64,000 nt of DNA from Dryococelus australis (Eukaryota; Arthropoda; Insecta; Phasmatodea; Phasmatidae). A model generated the notes under the pieces. It worked only from the letters and a program-made list of their open reading frames with translations. It made no database searches and was not told where the DNA came from. The position numbers were made by a program, and so were the translations under genes. Shown piece by piece: positions 1 through 11,561 of this stretch. Location of the stretch: positions 108,987,800 through 109,051,799 of the forward strand of contig CM056993.1 in assembly GCA_029891345.1 (NCBI GenBank), written 5' to 3'. Position 1 is the stretch's first letter. Each line of letters opens with the position of its first letter.

Positions 1-240
1 GAAAACAGCCTGGTTGTTACATTTAATTCTACTAAGGGTCGAGTCTCCACAGATCAAACAAGGGTCTTATTAGTAACGTAATGTTTCAGTCGGTGGCCAT
101 TACGTTCGGTTTTTTTTTCTCGATGCATTATATACTAAGGATAAGCTAAACCCATTCGGTCCCACATTAATTTCTGAGTTCAAGTGTTACAAACGCTTTT
201 TTTAAATATGTGCTGCACTCTATATTCGAATAAGTGTGAA

Positions 241-745
241 ACCACTGATTGCAGTGAAATTAAACTACTCGAATCAGCGAAAATGGTTCCAATTAGAATT
301 AGTTGTAAACCACTGATTGTTTCAGTGAAAAAATTTCACTGATTTAATAAGTTATGGCCGACTACAGTGATGAATTTAATACTGTTTTTATTGATTGTAG
401 CGAAATAATAACGTGACATACTTACGATAGTGTACTATTTATATTGCGCAATTTACCGTAATTTAAAACAGCAAAAAAAAATTTCGGAGTTTGCCGGGAT
501 TGAACTCACAAGAAAAACATTATTTAAACGTCCATTTAAAACGTCATTTGACGGCCATTTTTAAACCTGTTTAACTGATACATCAATGAAAAAACAAATC
601 ACCCAGTAAACAGTGAAATAAATGACCTATGAATCGGTGTAAAATGTCACTGAATCAATAATTGAAGGATATCTGGGATTTTTTTCACTGATTCGTCAGT
701 TAAATTCACTGATTGAAACAGTGAAATCCTAACTAATTCAGATTT
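241..745. repeat. Cluster of palindromic CACTGATT/CAGTGAAA motifs
   Basis: CACTGATT, CAGTGAAA and their complements recur at least eight times (near 243, 314, 343, 362, 643, 683, 711 and 719). Neighbouring copies pair as small palindromes, for example CACTGATTGTTTCAGTGAAA near 313 and its mirror near 711. The two ends (about 285-350 and 680-740) are roughly inverted relative to each other, which suggests a short foldback or MITE-like element. Boundaries and target duplication are not resolved. Confidence 0.5.
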
Positions 746-1697
746 ACTTGTGTTCAAAACTTGTCTTTGAAGCAGTGAACAACGTGCTGCCGTGCGATTA
801 GTAACGTTATCATGAACCATGCATGTCAAAGAGGCGTAGAAAATCCCACAAGTCATATCAGCCACGAGAAAGACTGGGCACTGATGCCATGCTGCTAGGG
901 TACGTGCGTGACTTTCGCGAAAAGATTACATGACAAGTTGTGCTCCAACGCACTTTAGTTCAGAACCACCTTCGTGATTGGATCATTCCAACTGTCACGC
1001 GTCTCATCTGACTGCCCCGCCAATCACGGACGGGCAGTATCGGAGAAACTTAATTCTGATTGGCTCACTCGTGTACCAGACTCTCTTCGTAAAAAGACAA
1101 GTGACCAATAGTCAAATTAAGACTGCAAGTGTGCACGTAGGATATTGAAGTCTAGCCTCCGCGTGAAAATTTTCGGGGAAAAACAGGAGATCCTACCAGC
1201 TGTGTACAACACTGGTCATAAATATCATTAATGTGCGTCGTGTTCACTATCGTGAGCCCGGTAAATGAATGGGTTAACAATAACCTACTTAAATTCCTAG
1301 TAATTTTATATTACTATTCACAGCGGCTGCCGACAGTTGAAACGAACCCGGTGCTGTGGACATAGTTATTCAATCCCCCCCCTTTTTTTTTCTCCCCATA
1401 TTTTGTCCAGCGTGTGGGTTAGTAATAGATTTCATCCCACCCCTCCCCCATCCCGAAAATATGAGATAGGTGCAATATGGCCATATATTTATAAACTATT
1501 TAGTAAAAATGTTTGCCTTCTTAGTAGAACTACAGTTATTAGTCTTAAATTTATCTCATGAACTTAACGGTAAGACAGATAACTTTAATAGAAAAATAAA
1601 TTATATATTTCTATTGAATATTCGATCATGACTGGTTTCATTCCGTGAATTTACAACCATTATAAGTTATTCTCTGGTACACGGCAGTGTTAATCAT
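746..1697. other. Non-coding, no recognised feature
   Basis: No reading frame here resembles a known protein and the short open frames are random in character. The stretch includes low-complexity C and T runs near 1,374-1,395. The first 240 bases of the window are similarly featureless. Confidence 0.6.
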
Positions 1698-1699
1698 TA

Positions 1700-1966
1700 G
1701 ACCCGAAAAATTCGTGAGTTCGATGACCTGTAGGCTAGACTTCACAGTCTTATGTACTCTCATACAGATATCAACTGTTTATAGGTTGATTGTTGTGGTA
1801 GTAAAAAGCGGTGTTTGGGCGCACCATTTATTGCATGTTTGTTATTGGCTCATTTATCTCCAGGAGGTGTCGAATAACACGTCGACCAATTACAAACGTA
1901 ACATGAACGCACATGTGCGCGAATCCCAACTTGTCTTGTAATGAACCGGCAAAATTCTCGGGTCTC
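1700..1966. mobile_element. MITE with TA target duplication (Tc1/mariner type)
   Basis: The left end GACCCGAAAAATTCGTGAG is mirrored at the right end, which read in reverse is GAGACCCGAGAATTTTGCCG. Both ends abut TA. The subterminal stretch around 1,712-1,745 (CTGTAGGCTAGACT) also occurs in the MITE at 61,467-61,756, so the two are relatives. There is no coding capacity. TIR symmetry and a TA duplication point to mobilisation by a Tc1/mariner transposase, which is inference. Confidence 0.65.
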
Positions 1967-2373
1967 TAATCATTGCATGTGGTATAAATGCGTTAGAAGG
2001 AGAACAAAGAAATAACTAGGGATGGTTTCCAGATGTGTTCGCCCGATCTAGAACTTACAACAACGAGAAGCTGGTGCGTGTTTAATTCACTCTTGACGGA
2101 GCGTGCCAGGCCGGCATTTTGACACCAGTCGAGCTCTTGGCCTTGGGCCGCCAGACGGCCATGGCATGAAGGTAACACTCTCACAAAAAAAAATACAGGT
2201 TGGTGCGGATATGTTCGAGTATCGCTTCTGCGCGCTAACAACGCCTTCATAAAAACATTTTAATCTCGTGTCTTGACGCTTGAAATATTAGTTGGCACGA
2301 AATTTATGCACGCATTCTAAACAGCAGAAACAAACGTTAACTGTTTATTTGTTTGGACAAAACCTGTTTCCGT
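1967..2373. other. Non-coding, no recognised feature
   Basis: There is a minus-strand open frame at 1,993-2,250, but it resembles nothing known and has no exon signals I can defend. Nothing else is visible. Confidence 0.5.
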
Positions 2374-2742
2374 TTAAGGCGGATCAGTCCCCGCCATCTT
2401 GGATTTTCACTATTTTTGCCATAGGTTCCATTTAAGAACGTTTGGCGTGATTTTTCGCATGACATGACATAAACAATAGCGCCTTATATTTAATAAAACT
2501 ATTACATCGCTATAGAATCGATTGTTTTTCGACTAGTGATTGAAGACAAGAAATAAACAGTTTTTTCTTGCTCTCGCTTACATAAACGGTCCTAGAACAG
2601 CAATCTAGCAATACATGTTTTAGAACATGCGCAATGTAATGCCCTATGGTTTGTCGATCCCCAAAATAAAATACAGAATTTGTAATGCAATTTGCGGCTA
2701 AAATTCCGAAAATCCAAGATGGTGGGGACTAATCCGCCTTAA
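2374..2742. mobile_element. TTAA-flanked MITE (piggyBac-like)
   Basis: About 35 bp at each end are inverted repeats. The left end reads TTAAGGCGGATCAGTCCCC and the right end in reverse reads TTAAGGCGGATTAGTCCCC; both continue into CCATCTTGGATTTTC. The TTAA at 2,374-2,377 and 2,739-2,742 is the tetranucleotide duplicated by piggyBac-family transposases. The ~360-bp interior is AT-rich and non-coding, so this would be a non-autonomous element. Confidence 0.75.
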
Positions 2743-2935
2743 AGTCTTGTGCTTAGCATCTATAACAAAATAAGTCACGGCGGAAATCGAAACTCTTCGG
2801 TAAAAAAAAAAACTACCTGCTCTATAGCTAATAAAAAGGAAATTTTGATGGTCGTAAACAGAATTTTTTATATCTCGCCAATTCTGTAAAATACTTAAAA
2901 AAGCATAACGTTATCTAACACAATTCCAAAAATTT

Positions 2936-3548
2936 CGAAGCACTGTTTCAAAGACGGTGATTGCCGCCCGATTTTCACTCGAATTAATCAGTGGATCATT
3001 ATTCAAAATTTGGTGCTGTGGTGTATGTACTATTTGTGCAGTTTTAGTATTTCAGAGCTAATATCGTAGTTTCAAATTACAGACTGTGGTTAGTATACCT
3101 ATCTAAAATAACTAATATAATTAAGTTATAGCCTAGCGTAAATCATTAAACAAAAATCCTTAGAATATTAATTTTTCCAAACTCACGTAGTATAATGTAA
3201 CTATTTTTTCGTAAATTATTGCTGAAATTACGTAATAATATTTAGTATGATTTATGCTGGCAACGCTTCTCGACGTGAGTTTGGAAAAATTTGTATTCTG
3301 AGGAGATTCTGTTTCTTGATTTAAGTTGCACCTCAATAACGTTAGTTGTTTTAGATGTAGATAGGTATATTAACCAAATATGTAAATGCGAAACTATGAT
3401 ATTAGCAAGGAAATACGAAAAGCGCGCAAATAATACTTACATTGAGTATCTAAGAGTACAGGACTGCACCAAATTTTGAGTAACGTTCCACTGATTGATT
3501 CGCGTGAAAATCGGACTGCAGTCACCTCCTGTGGGACAGTGCTTTTGT
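2936..3548. repeat. Long foldback element, ~255-275-bp arms
   Basis: The left arm (about 2,936-3,190) and right arm (about 3,272-3,548) are imperfect inverted copies over almost their whole length. Examples are TCAAAATTTGGTGC near 3,003 against GCACCAAATTTTGA near 3,466, and TTTTTCCAAACTCACGT near 3,172 against ACGTGAGTTTGGAAAAA near 3,273. The spacer is about 80 bp. A transcript across it would fold into a long hairpin. No protein is encoded. It is either a foldback transposon or a hairpin-RNA locus; sequence alone does not decide. Confidence 0.75.
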
Positions 3549-4646
3549 TTACTGACATTCAACTGTTTTTATTATTTTCATTTTGTAGAACTGACAGCCA
3601 TATTTCATAGTAAGCCCTATATAGTAAATCAAAATATATTTCTTTCTCAGTGTATGGTAATAAAGTTATTAGGGACTGTTTTACATCCATTTCAGTTAGC
3701 TGTTTTAGGGCGGTGTAATAATGACTTTATGGGAAGCAACGCAGGTTTTTGTTTAAGTGGTGATATTTACCACCTTGGGGAAACATATTTACGTAGTTAT
3801 TAGCATAGCATTTGTTTTCTGTATAACCTCGTACATGATATGAAATCATCAAAGTAAAAATAAACAAATTGTAATTCCCAGAATAGTTTTTTTCGAACTT
3901 TGTTTAAATTGTTTTTTTTTTTTAACATATGCTATGACGCTTAGACAGGAACAGAATTTCTTTCACTGAAACTTGTTCCTCCAACATGTATGATTTATCT
4001 CGTCTCTCTTACGACTTCAGTCATTTAGCATCGGAAAAATTGACTTGTTACATGATCTTGCAACACGATACTATGCAGTAACAAGTGTAATAATTATGAT
4101 GATACAATAAATAGCGCTTGCTTTGCAACTTAGACAAGAACTATGGTAGCATACCTATAATGTTTGTGTAGAGTTACTGACGTTACCAAAGATGATAATT
4201 TAACATGGTCCTTAAGAAAAATAATTGGCCACACTTCCAACTTCTATTATAAAAAGTCACAAGAATGTAGTAGATAAACCATCGGATTGCTGAATTCGAA
4301 TGCAACATTCACCATGGGAATTTTCAGTTCGTAGTAAGGAGAGAAAGGTAATCGCCACTACTACAGTTACACGATTATTTAAAAATTTGCAGTTACTGGG
4401 TAAAATTTATGTAAAACAATGGTAACCAACTTTGGCAAGATGATTTTTATTGTTTGGCATTATGTATATGCAGTAACACATCTTTACAGCACAGTACAAA
4501 CGTCGAAACATGTTAGCAGGACTTTGGTTGTTAAATAACTTTGTGAATGCCTTTCTGAAAGAGAAACACACTATTCTTAAAACTGTGCACACAACCATAA
4601 TATGTTGGGCCATTATTTTATTTCAGTTGGCAACCGACGAAGTCAT
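3549..4646. other. Non-coding, no recognised feature
   Basis: AT-rich sequence with only short, composition-driven open frames on both strands. No repeat, RNA gene or known domain was recognised. Confidence 0.6.
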
Positions 4647-4702
4647 GTTGGGCCAACGTAGGCCCGCGTGACATTTCAGCGAAGGGCCAACGTTGGCCCA
4701 AC
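4647..4702. repeat. 19-bp inverted repeat / hairpin
   Basis: GTTGGGCCAACGTAGGCCC at 4,647-4,665 pairs with GGGCCAACGTTGGCCCAAC at 4,684-4,702 with one mismatch around an 18-nt loop. Each arm is itself nearly palindromic (GGGCCAACGTTGGCCC). It is GC-rich against an AT-rich background, so it would form a very stable hairpin. The function is unknown; it may be the core of a short MITE. Confidence 0.8.
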
Positions 4703-7510
4703 CAAATGTTGCTGCTGGGGTAGGAAATGGGTGGTAATAAAATTACGTGTTCTTTTTCTTCTAATGCTATAGAAACTACGCCGTCTTCTGTTACGACTAT
4801 GGGTATAAAAGAAAGTAGCAGAAATTATTTATTGGGTATGGCTGGCATTAGCTATCTCAGCCAAAAAATGTTACGTTGCCACAACTGAAGATCTGTCCGA
4901 GGTAAAATAAATTTGTTACAATGTATTTATGTAGAACGGTTTACGAATCAGTTAGAGGGGCGAACATTTTTGAACGCCGCGTGATGATGAAACGAAGGAG
5001 TATCATAATGTGTATTACATATGTGTGGAAGTAGTGTAACAAGCCACCACATTGGAACAGCAAAATTATATGTGGATATTTTTAACAGCTAGGGCAAAAG
5101 GAAGGTACTATATATTGCTGCACGTGTGTGTTATCATATGCAGACGTATTGGCTGATTATAAATGCACATAAACAGTGTACGTACCGGGAAAACCTCTTT
5201 GAAGTATTGGACATGTGCGTCTACGTAATCTCAACAAATTGTGCAATGAAATGTGCGGACAAGAGTGAAAACACCACCAGCATAAATCAATCTGCATATG
5301 ATACTCATTTACACTTGAAAACCTTAGATTACTGCGAGTAGGCCTAGTGTGTGCAGTAGAGTGCATATTATTGTTGCGCAGTATCTCTACCATAAAACAC
5401 TGCCACATCCATACTCATAACCTATGTTAAATTATTTTGTGAGGTATTTGGAATGGCGTGTGTGAATATAATCCTACAAATCATGTGTAACGAACTCTGA
5501 GCCACCTGTGTGGCAACAGAGGCCCGGTCCTCCACAGGCCGTGAAGCATGTGGAACACTCCGTACAATTACAAACCTTTCTGAACCATATGTGTGCGTGC
5601 TAGAAATATCTTATACTTAAACCATTCGAAAAGTGTTTAGCTTTCATACTGGGTTGGAGGAACGGGGTGTAACGACTCTACAAAAAAAAAGTAACTATCA
5701 TGTATTATTTCAGACTTTGAAGTTTTAATGAAATCCCTATTTTGCAGTTTGTACTTAACTATATCCGAGAGAAAATAAAGTTATAATATCCTTGACGGCA
5801 ATCTACAAAATCTAGACAAAGGTAACCTACTACCGTTGGATAGTGCTCGTACCAAGCTTGTTAAGTGCCTTTTAATTACGTGTGCGTAATAACTGGTAAA
5901 AGGCCTTGAATTTGTGATTCCAAAAATTATATATAGTTTCTACAAAAGTACTTTAAACTGTCTGTGTAATTTCTTAGTTACACGCAGGGAAAACAGGAGA
6001 ATCACTCGTGAGATCCTCGTAGTTAATTAGGCTGGGGACAGTGTACATTACGCGTTTCAGCACGGCGTCACGGGAAACCTTCCGTAACAAGTGGAAGCTA
6101 TAAGTCTCGCGTAACCTTGTGTAACAAACAGGAATACTCCTTATCTGTTGAAGGGCGTTGTTATCGCAGGAAAACGGCTTTATTCCGCTGTAACAGGGTG
6201 AAATGCGGAATGATTCCGCTGCAGGAACCAATCAGGGCAGGGCGTTTTATCGCGTGGATCCAAACCGTCCACGCTTCAAAGGTCGTCCCGCTACTGCTCT
6301 ACATCCTGAAATCTACCACCCGAAAGGGCCCAGGAATTCAACTCATCTTAATCGCTGGATAGAATTCCACTTAAAAATGATAATCAGGGCGAAGTATTGT
6401 ACAACCTATCAACTAGTTAAAAACCCTGTGCTAGGCCCACTTCGGGCTAGCATCCTACAGTAGGTCTTGCCTGCTCGGATGTGAATGGCGGAGAGAGCGA
6501 ACTAGCTCAACTGACTGGCACTTACTAACATGGCGTACTAACCTGCTCGCCAATCGGAAGAAAAATACCCTTAAAAACTTCCCAACGAGCCACTCCAACG
6601 GCCAAACGTACTAAAAGCATAGAATAAGTGGTCTCAAAACGGAGATATAAAGTAATCAGAACCCTGAATCAGATACAAGCCGGAGACCAAAAATAAAATA
6701 AAACAACCACACAATTAAATACAAAAATAAAATCTTCCTAAACTATCCCATTTAAACGTATCTCATTGCCATCGGTACATCTAAAGTAAAAAATTCTTTC
6801 CTTGGAATAATATAAAAGAATAAGTAAATTATGAACACACTAAAAAATAAATAAATATTTACATATATAAAATATCACGTAGGTGAACAGTGTGAAAATG
6901 CATACATTAAATCAATATTCATAAAGACGTGTTATTTGCGGGCGCTACAACTGACCCTCTCAGTGTACAGAAGCGGTTAACTGGACAAAAATAAACTTTC
7001 TATGATTTATGCACACAATCGCATACACTGGGTCTGACTGGACGAAATAAATACAATGATAGGGTGATTGTTGTAGTCTATTCGCGATTTCTTCACACTT
7101 TTTGAATCAAACCTTTGAAAAATCACCCCATGGTTAACGTGCTTAGCAGTTTCCTAGACATGTATCGCAAGGTTTTCACTTGTGTTTATACAAAAAATAC
7201 CTTATTGTTTATTAAATTTTACTTTTACTTATATTTAACTATAAGTTATCTTATTTAATTTTATTATGTATATGGATAAATCAGTGCGAAAATATAAAGG
7301 TTTGGTAATGCCTAGTAAGAAATGCAAAATATTATCACATTGAGAGGGCACGAATGCGGCGCGTTGTCTCTCTGGTGTAATTTTCGAGACTTGGTTAAGC
7401 TTTGTTTGTATAATGGGGAGGTATATCCTGGAAGTAGAACATCAGCAGAACTTCAGAAAATTTGTAAGTAACCGTGAATGGACTATATCATATTTTACTA
7501 TACAAATTTT
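4703..7510. other. Non-coding, no recognised feature
   Basis: The region contains overlapping open frames at 5,974-6,463 on both strands in a locally GC-richer patch. They do not resemble any family I know and no splice or promoter pattern supports them. The remainder is AT-rich. Confidence 0.5.
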
Positions 7511-7514
7511 TGGT

Positions 7515-7800
7515 ATAGGTTGTTCACGGTTAATCGAGAACTTTTGAAAACACTGCTTACGATCTACTTTTTCCTTTTTATATTGTATCATTTCACCGTA
7601 TATAAAATTAACGCTGCCACGAGCCTGATCACTTTATTCGATGCGCCATCCACGTAAAACCGATGAATTGTCAGCCATGTAAATGTTGTACAAACATGCA
7701 AATTTGTATTGCACTATGTATCAGTTAAGAAACACTAACTTCAGTGGCTACAAATTTAAAATTTATACTGGCAATACATTTTGAAGTAATAAGAAATATT
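7515..7800. mobile_element. Hairpin-TIR element family, diverged partial copy
   Basis: It begins with a diverged form of the TAGGCTGTTCACGGTAA terminus (AGGTTGTTCACGGTTAA). The interior CCTGATCACTTTATTCGATG matches the family interior seen near 63,690 (ACTCATTGCTTTATTCG). The right terminus is not recognisable, so this is a truncated or decayed member. Confidence 0.5.
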
Positions 7801-7810
7801 ATTCTATACT

Positions 7811-8047
7811 ATACGCTGTTCACGGTAAAATGAGCACTTTTGAGGCGGTAGTTACTTTTTCCTTTCAACCGTTTTCTATCATCTAACCACCTTTTTAAAA
7901 TTAATATTGCCGTGTAAGTAATAAACATAGTGTATATATTTCATCGCACTCGATAGTTCAAGTCTAAGGCTAACATTAAATATATTTATTGACTATTATT
8001 CGAAATGAGAAGGCTTTCAAAACAGCTCACTTTACCTTGAATAGCCC
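7811..8047. mobile_element. Hairpin-TIR element, uninterrupted short copy
   Basis: Termini ACGCTGTTCACGGTAAAATG (left) and CTCACTTTACCTTGAATAGC (right) are inverted repeats. The interior, including AATATATTTATTGACTATT, matches the sequence flanking the Polinton-like element at 36.4-36.6 kb. At 7,840-7,845 it carries a single TTGAGG, the hexamer duplicated around that insertion, so this copy represents the empty site. There is no coding capacity. Confidence 0.75.
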
Positions 8048-8520
8048 ATGATAAGTTGCCACTTGACTAGCAACCTTGAATGCGTATAGGCTTATCTGTA
8101 CTCTTGGAAAGAAATTTATTTTAAAAGTTAGTTTCATGATTCATTACTTTACCGCGAATAAAATATTATTTCGCTCACTAGTGTATTACTTGGTACATAG
8201 GAGAATTTTGTAGAGGTACCAAAGTCAGCATTACATTACAATCTTTGGGACAAACTAAGAACTCTGAGGTTCAGCAGGTGTGGTGGAAGTGTCGACATAG
8301 ATTAATTAACAACACAGATGTGAAATGTATGGCATGCATTGCAAAATCCAGCTACACTCACCAGCAAACACCAGCCAGTAACACAGTATATGGCGGAGCG
8401 TCGTACACTAATTAGCTCCTGGAGACCTATTAAGCTAGACAGCAGCCACACCAACAGGTAATATTCCACATCTCACGAAAGCTAGTCAGATATATTGCCC
8501 ATTTCCACAGCTTGGCGGGA
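8048..8520. other. Non-coding, no recognised feature
   Basis: AT-rich sequence with no recognisable repeat or coding signal. Confidence 0.5.
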
Positions 8521-8770
8521 CTAATGAACGAACGAGCTCTCTTAGATGAGAGGAACGGAGAGGTTTAGGTCTCGAGAGCCGATGAGGGTGAAGCGATATA
8601 AATGTGAAGCAGCGTCAGAATGCAAGGATGGAGGAAACGGGGTCCCCGAGAAAACCCACATACCAGCGGCGACCAGGTGCGAACTCCCCCTTTCCACCGG
8701 GAATCAAACCCCGGTTATCATTATTTTTGGGCGAGTGCTCTACCCGCTGCGTCAACCGCGGCCCCTACAT
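8521..8770 (-). mobile_element. tRNA-derived SINE (copy 1)
   Basis: On the minus strand the head (8,690-8,765) resembles a tRNA gene: an A-box-like GCAGCGGGTAGAGCACTCGC and a B-box-like GGTTTGATTCCCGGTGG. The body ends with CGCTTCACCCTCATCGGCTC, shared with the SINE copies near 37.2 and 53.1 kb. No acceptor stem closes, so it is not a functional tRNA. Open frames drawn across it are not genes. Confidence 0.75.
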
Positions 8771-9409
8771 GAAAGGGACCGCCAAGTCGCGTCTTTTCGC
8801 TTCTGCAGACGTACCTATTCTGTGGTTTCGACGTGTGGACTAGCGACGTCTTCACTGCGGAGGGATGTTGCTTGAAGACGAGACGGCGTGTCCCAGAGGC
8901 TATGGGCCGACGTGTACCGGAGTGACTGTATGTAGGCGGTGCCCCTGGAGGACGTTGGGGCACCCCAAGTGTTGCGAGCCCAGGGACGACGACTACTGCA
9001 ACGCGACGACCGCCGACTGTGTCTGCGACGAAACTGGTTCGTGATCCGCGCTGGAAGGAGCATGAGGCCATGTTCCACTAAGTGTCTCTCCCCCTTTCCC
9101 CCCGTCTCTACCTCCCGCGGCTCTCTCTCCTTCGTTCGTGCTTCATGAACCCTCCGGCTAGAGGTTAACCATCAGGTATCGCTGCAGAAGGCCATGGCTT
9201 GCGAGCCTCAGCCGCGCGCAAAAATTCGTCATTAACCGAGTACTTCGGAAACATACCTGAGGAAGAAAATACGCACTTGCTGATTCAAATAGTTCTATTA
9301 ACGGGGTTCAAAGGTCTCGAATTATTTTGTAAATTTTGGAGGAAAGTGAGTTTCGGTAAATAAATGATACAAACTATAAAAATCTTTCATTTATTCGAGG
9401 GCAGATTCA
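8771..9409. other. Non-coding, GC-richer
   Basis: Overlapping open frames occur on both strands between 8,770 and 9,150, but they reflect high GC content and match nothing known. A poly-pyrimidine tract lies near 9,085-9,135. Confidence 0.5.
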
Positions 9410-10340
9410 GAAGGCATGGCAACCATTATTTATCTCTCGAAAAGATGCAACACAGGAAGTGTATTACTATGTACAGGTGAAAGTGTACGAAGGTGACACC
9501 ACATGGCGTATCGATGCAGGAATGTCCGGCAAGGATGCTTGAAATCACCGTTCAATTGATATATTCTCGTACAAACTTTATACTCTCTTGTTAACGGGTA
9601 CGTATCGTACGTGTACGAGCTGTTTAACATCCTTCAAAGTAGTCTCCGAGGTTGCCCATGGTTCGTAGTCAGCGATGAGGCAGATGGGGAATACCATCGG
9701 CTGCATGAGATCCATCAATGTGCGCCACCTCTCGTCGAAATGCTGTAACGATGTCTGCCTCATCGCTGGCAACGAACCGTGGACAACCTCGGAGACAGCT
9801 TTGAAGTATGTAAAACCTTTCGTACACGTTCAAATGAGTATACAGTTTGTACGACAATATATCAATTAAACGATGATTTCAAATAGCCGGGTTTGTTTTG
9901 TTCCTTTCTGAACATTCCTGCATCCATACCCCGTAGGGATGATGGTTTATCGCGGGAAAAGTTGACTGTTTGCTAGGATTCAACGCACTGAACACTTTCC
10001 CGACAGTTTTATTCCCTTATTGGCAGCCATGCATGTATAAAGCTACTACCCCATTTCACTGGGCCAATGAGGATTCTGATACTATAAGGCAGAACGTTCG
10101 TGATTGGCCCGCAAACAACTTAGTCGAGTCAAAACCTTCTTCATCCAATCATGAAATAATAAACTAGTCCGAGTGTTATAGAAGATATGTTGGCCAAAAT
10201 TTTTTTTCGCGATTTTCCATCATCTCTACGCCATGTGGTGTCGCCTGTAAAACGTGAATGACGTACTCTTTCAACTGTACATAGTACATTTCCTGTGGTG
10301 GAACATTTTCGGGAGATATAGAATAGCTGCCATGATTTCT
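9410..10340. repeat. Composite foldback element with nested inverted repeats
   Basis: The outer arms, about 9,410-9,515 and 10,210-10,340, are inverted copies (GACACCACATGGCGTATCGA against CATGTGGTGTCGCC in reverse, plus ACTATGTACAG on both). Inside lies a second palindrome: 9,515-9,685 against 9,737-9,925, for example TCTCCGAGGTTG near 9,642 against CAACCTCGGAGA near 9,783, and GCGATGAGGCAG against CTGCCTCATCGC. The inner palindrome is off-centre. No credible gene is present; open frames on both strands simply mirror each other. Confidence 0.75.
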
Positions 10341-11561
10341 GAATCAACTATTGCATATTTTTTTCGTACAGCTGCAGCTGCAAATAATTTTTCATGTTAT
10401 TAAAATGTCATAAAATATATTACTCGGGAATTTTTTGAGGTAAAATTAAAGTTCAAATAGACCAAAGCTAAACCGTTACCACAGGTGAATCAAGTGACAC
10501 ATTTCAAAGAAATTTCCACGCGCCATTCCTGTCGCTTTAATCTGAAACTTTATTTTGTATTAAAACAACTCTTTGAAATGTCTACGAATCAAGATTTTAC
10601 GTTAAATGAATGCACTAAATGCACTAAAAAAATATATTGTGAGTGTAATTTTTCCAAATGATTTGGTAAGTTATCGTCGATATCGTGTCACTGTATTACA
10701 AAATGTCCTCTAAATCGAAAATAACTGTTTAGATTTTTAACAGCTTCTAATACTGTCTGTAGTACACAGGGCAATGTTGTATTTTGCGAGAATACAGATA
10801 ATTGATCAGTATTAAGAAACATGTCAAGAGAAGCCGAAAATATGAGAATATATTGTAAAAACTCATGTTTTAAATGAGGGTATTTTTAAAAGAGTTTTCT
10901 GAATGTGAGAATAAACAGGAATTAATTAGTATCTATCTTATGAGGACACTAGTAAACTTGAGATGGAGTACCCAGTCACATGGATTCCTGTTAGGTGTCA
11001 TGAAGGAGACACGAGTTTTAGATTACCGTTGTTTCCAAGAACCACATCTATGTGGGATTCTAGCGCAACCAAGTTAATGCTTTTAATGGGCATTTGTATT
11101 TTACATTTATCTGAAATGGTACCATTGTATAAATATTTTTGGAGCCTATATTATATGAAATCATATTATTAGTACACAGTGCCGTGTACAAATGGAAATA
11201 CTTTATACAGTTATACAAATGAATCATACACGTAATGCCAAGGGAGTCGTGTTTGTCTGCCTTTTCAACCAGAAATCTTTAAATAGATCTTGTCTAGTTT
11301 TCTTCTTGTGGACTGGTTCTTCAAGGGCTGTGTATAAGCTCCGCTTACATGCCCTTTGGGAAGGGCGTCGCAGAAGGGAAGAATGCCCTGCACTCTGCTA
11401 TTTCCTACTTTTGATGATTTCTGGTTGGCATTTTTGTAAAGTTGCGAAGACACGTGACTTGTTTTGCGCCCAAGAAAATATTTGTGAAACATCAAATCTC
11501 TGGACAGTTGTTTGGGGTGTTGTCCTTTTCTGTGCATGTTTAATTGTTTTTAATATTAATC
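10341..11561. other. Non-coding upstream of the first Gypsy element
   Basis: AT-rich. The 5' leader or LTR of the Gypsy element beginning at 11,562 may lie here, but I found no matching copy downstream to prove an LTR. An open frame at 11,192-11,647 overlaps the gag start in another frame and is not supported. Confidence 0.45.

Noticed and set aside
5974..6463. Possible host exons
   Set aside because: Both strands open in overlapping frames, with no splice sites, no recognisable domain and no protein-like conservation signal I could judge.
8546..9078. Overlapping 80-116-codon frames on both strands
   Set aside because: Coincide with a SINE and GC-rich DNA; none resembles a protein family.
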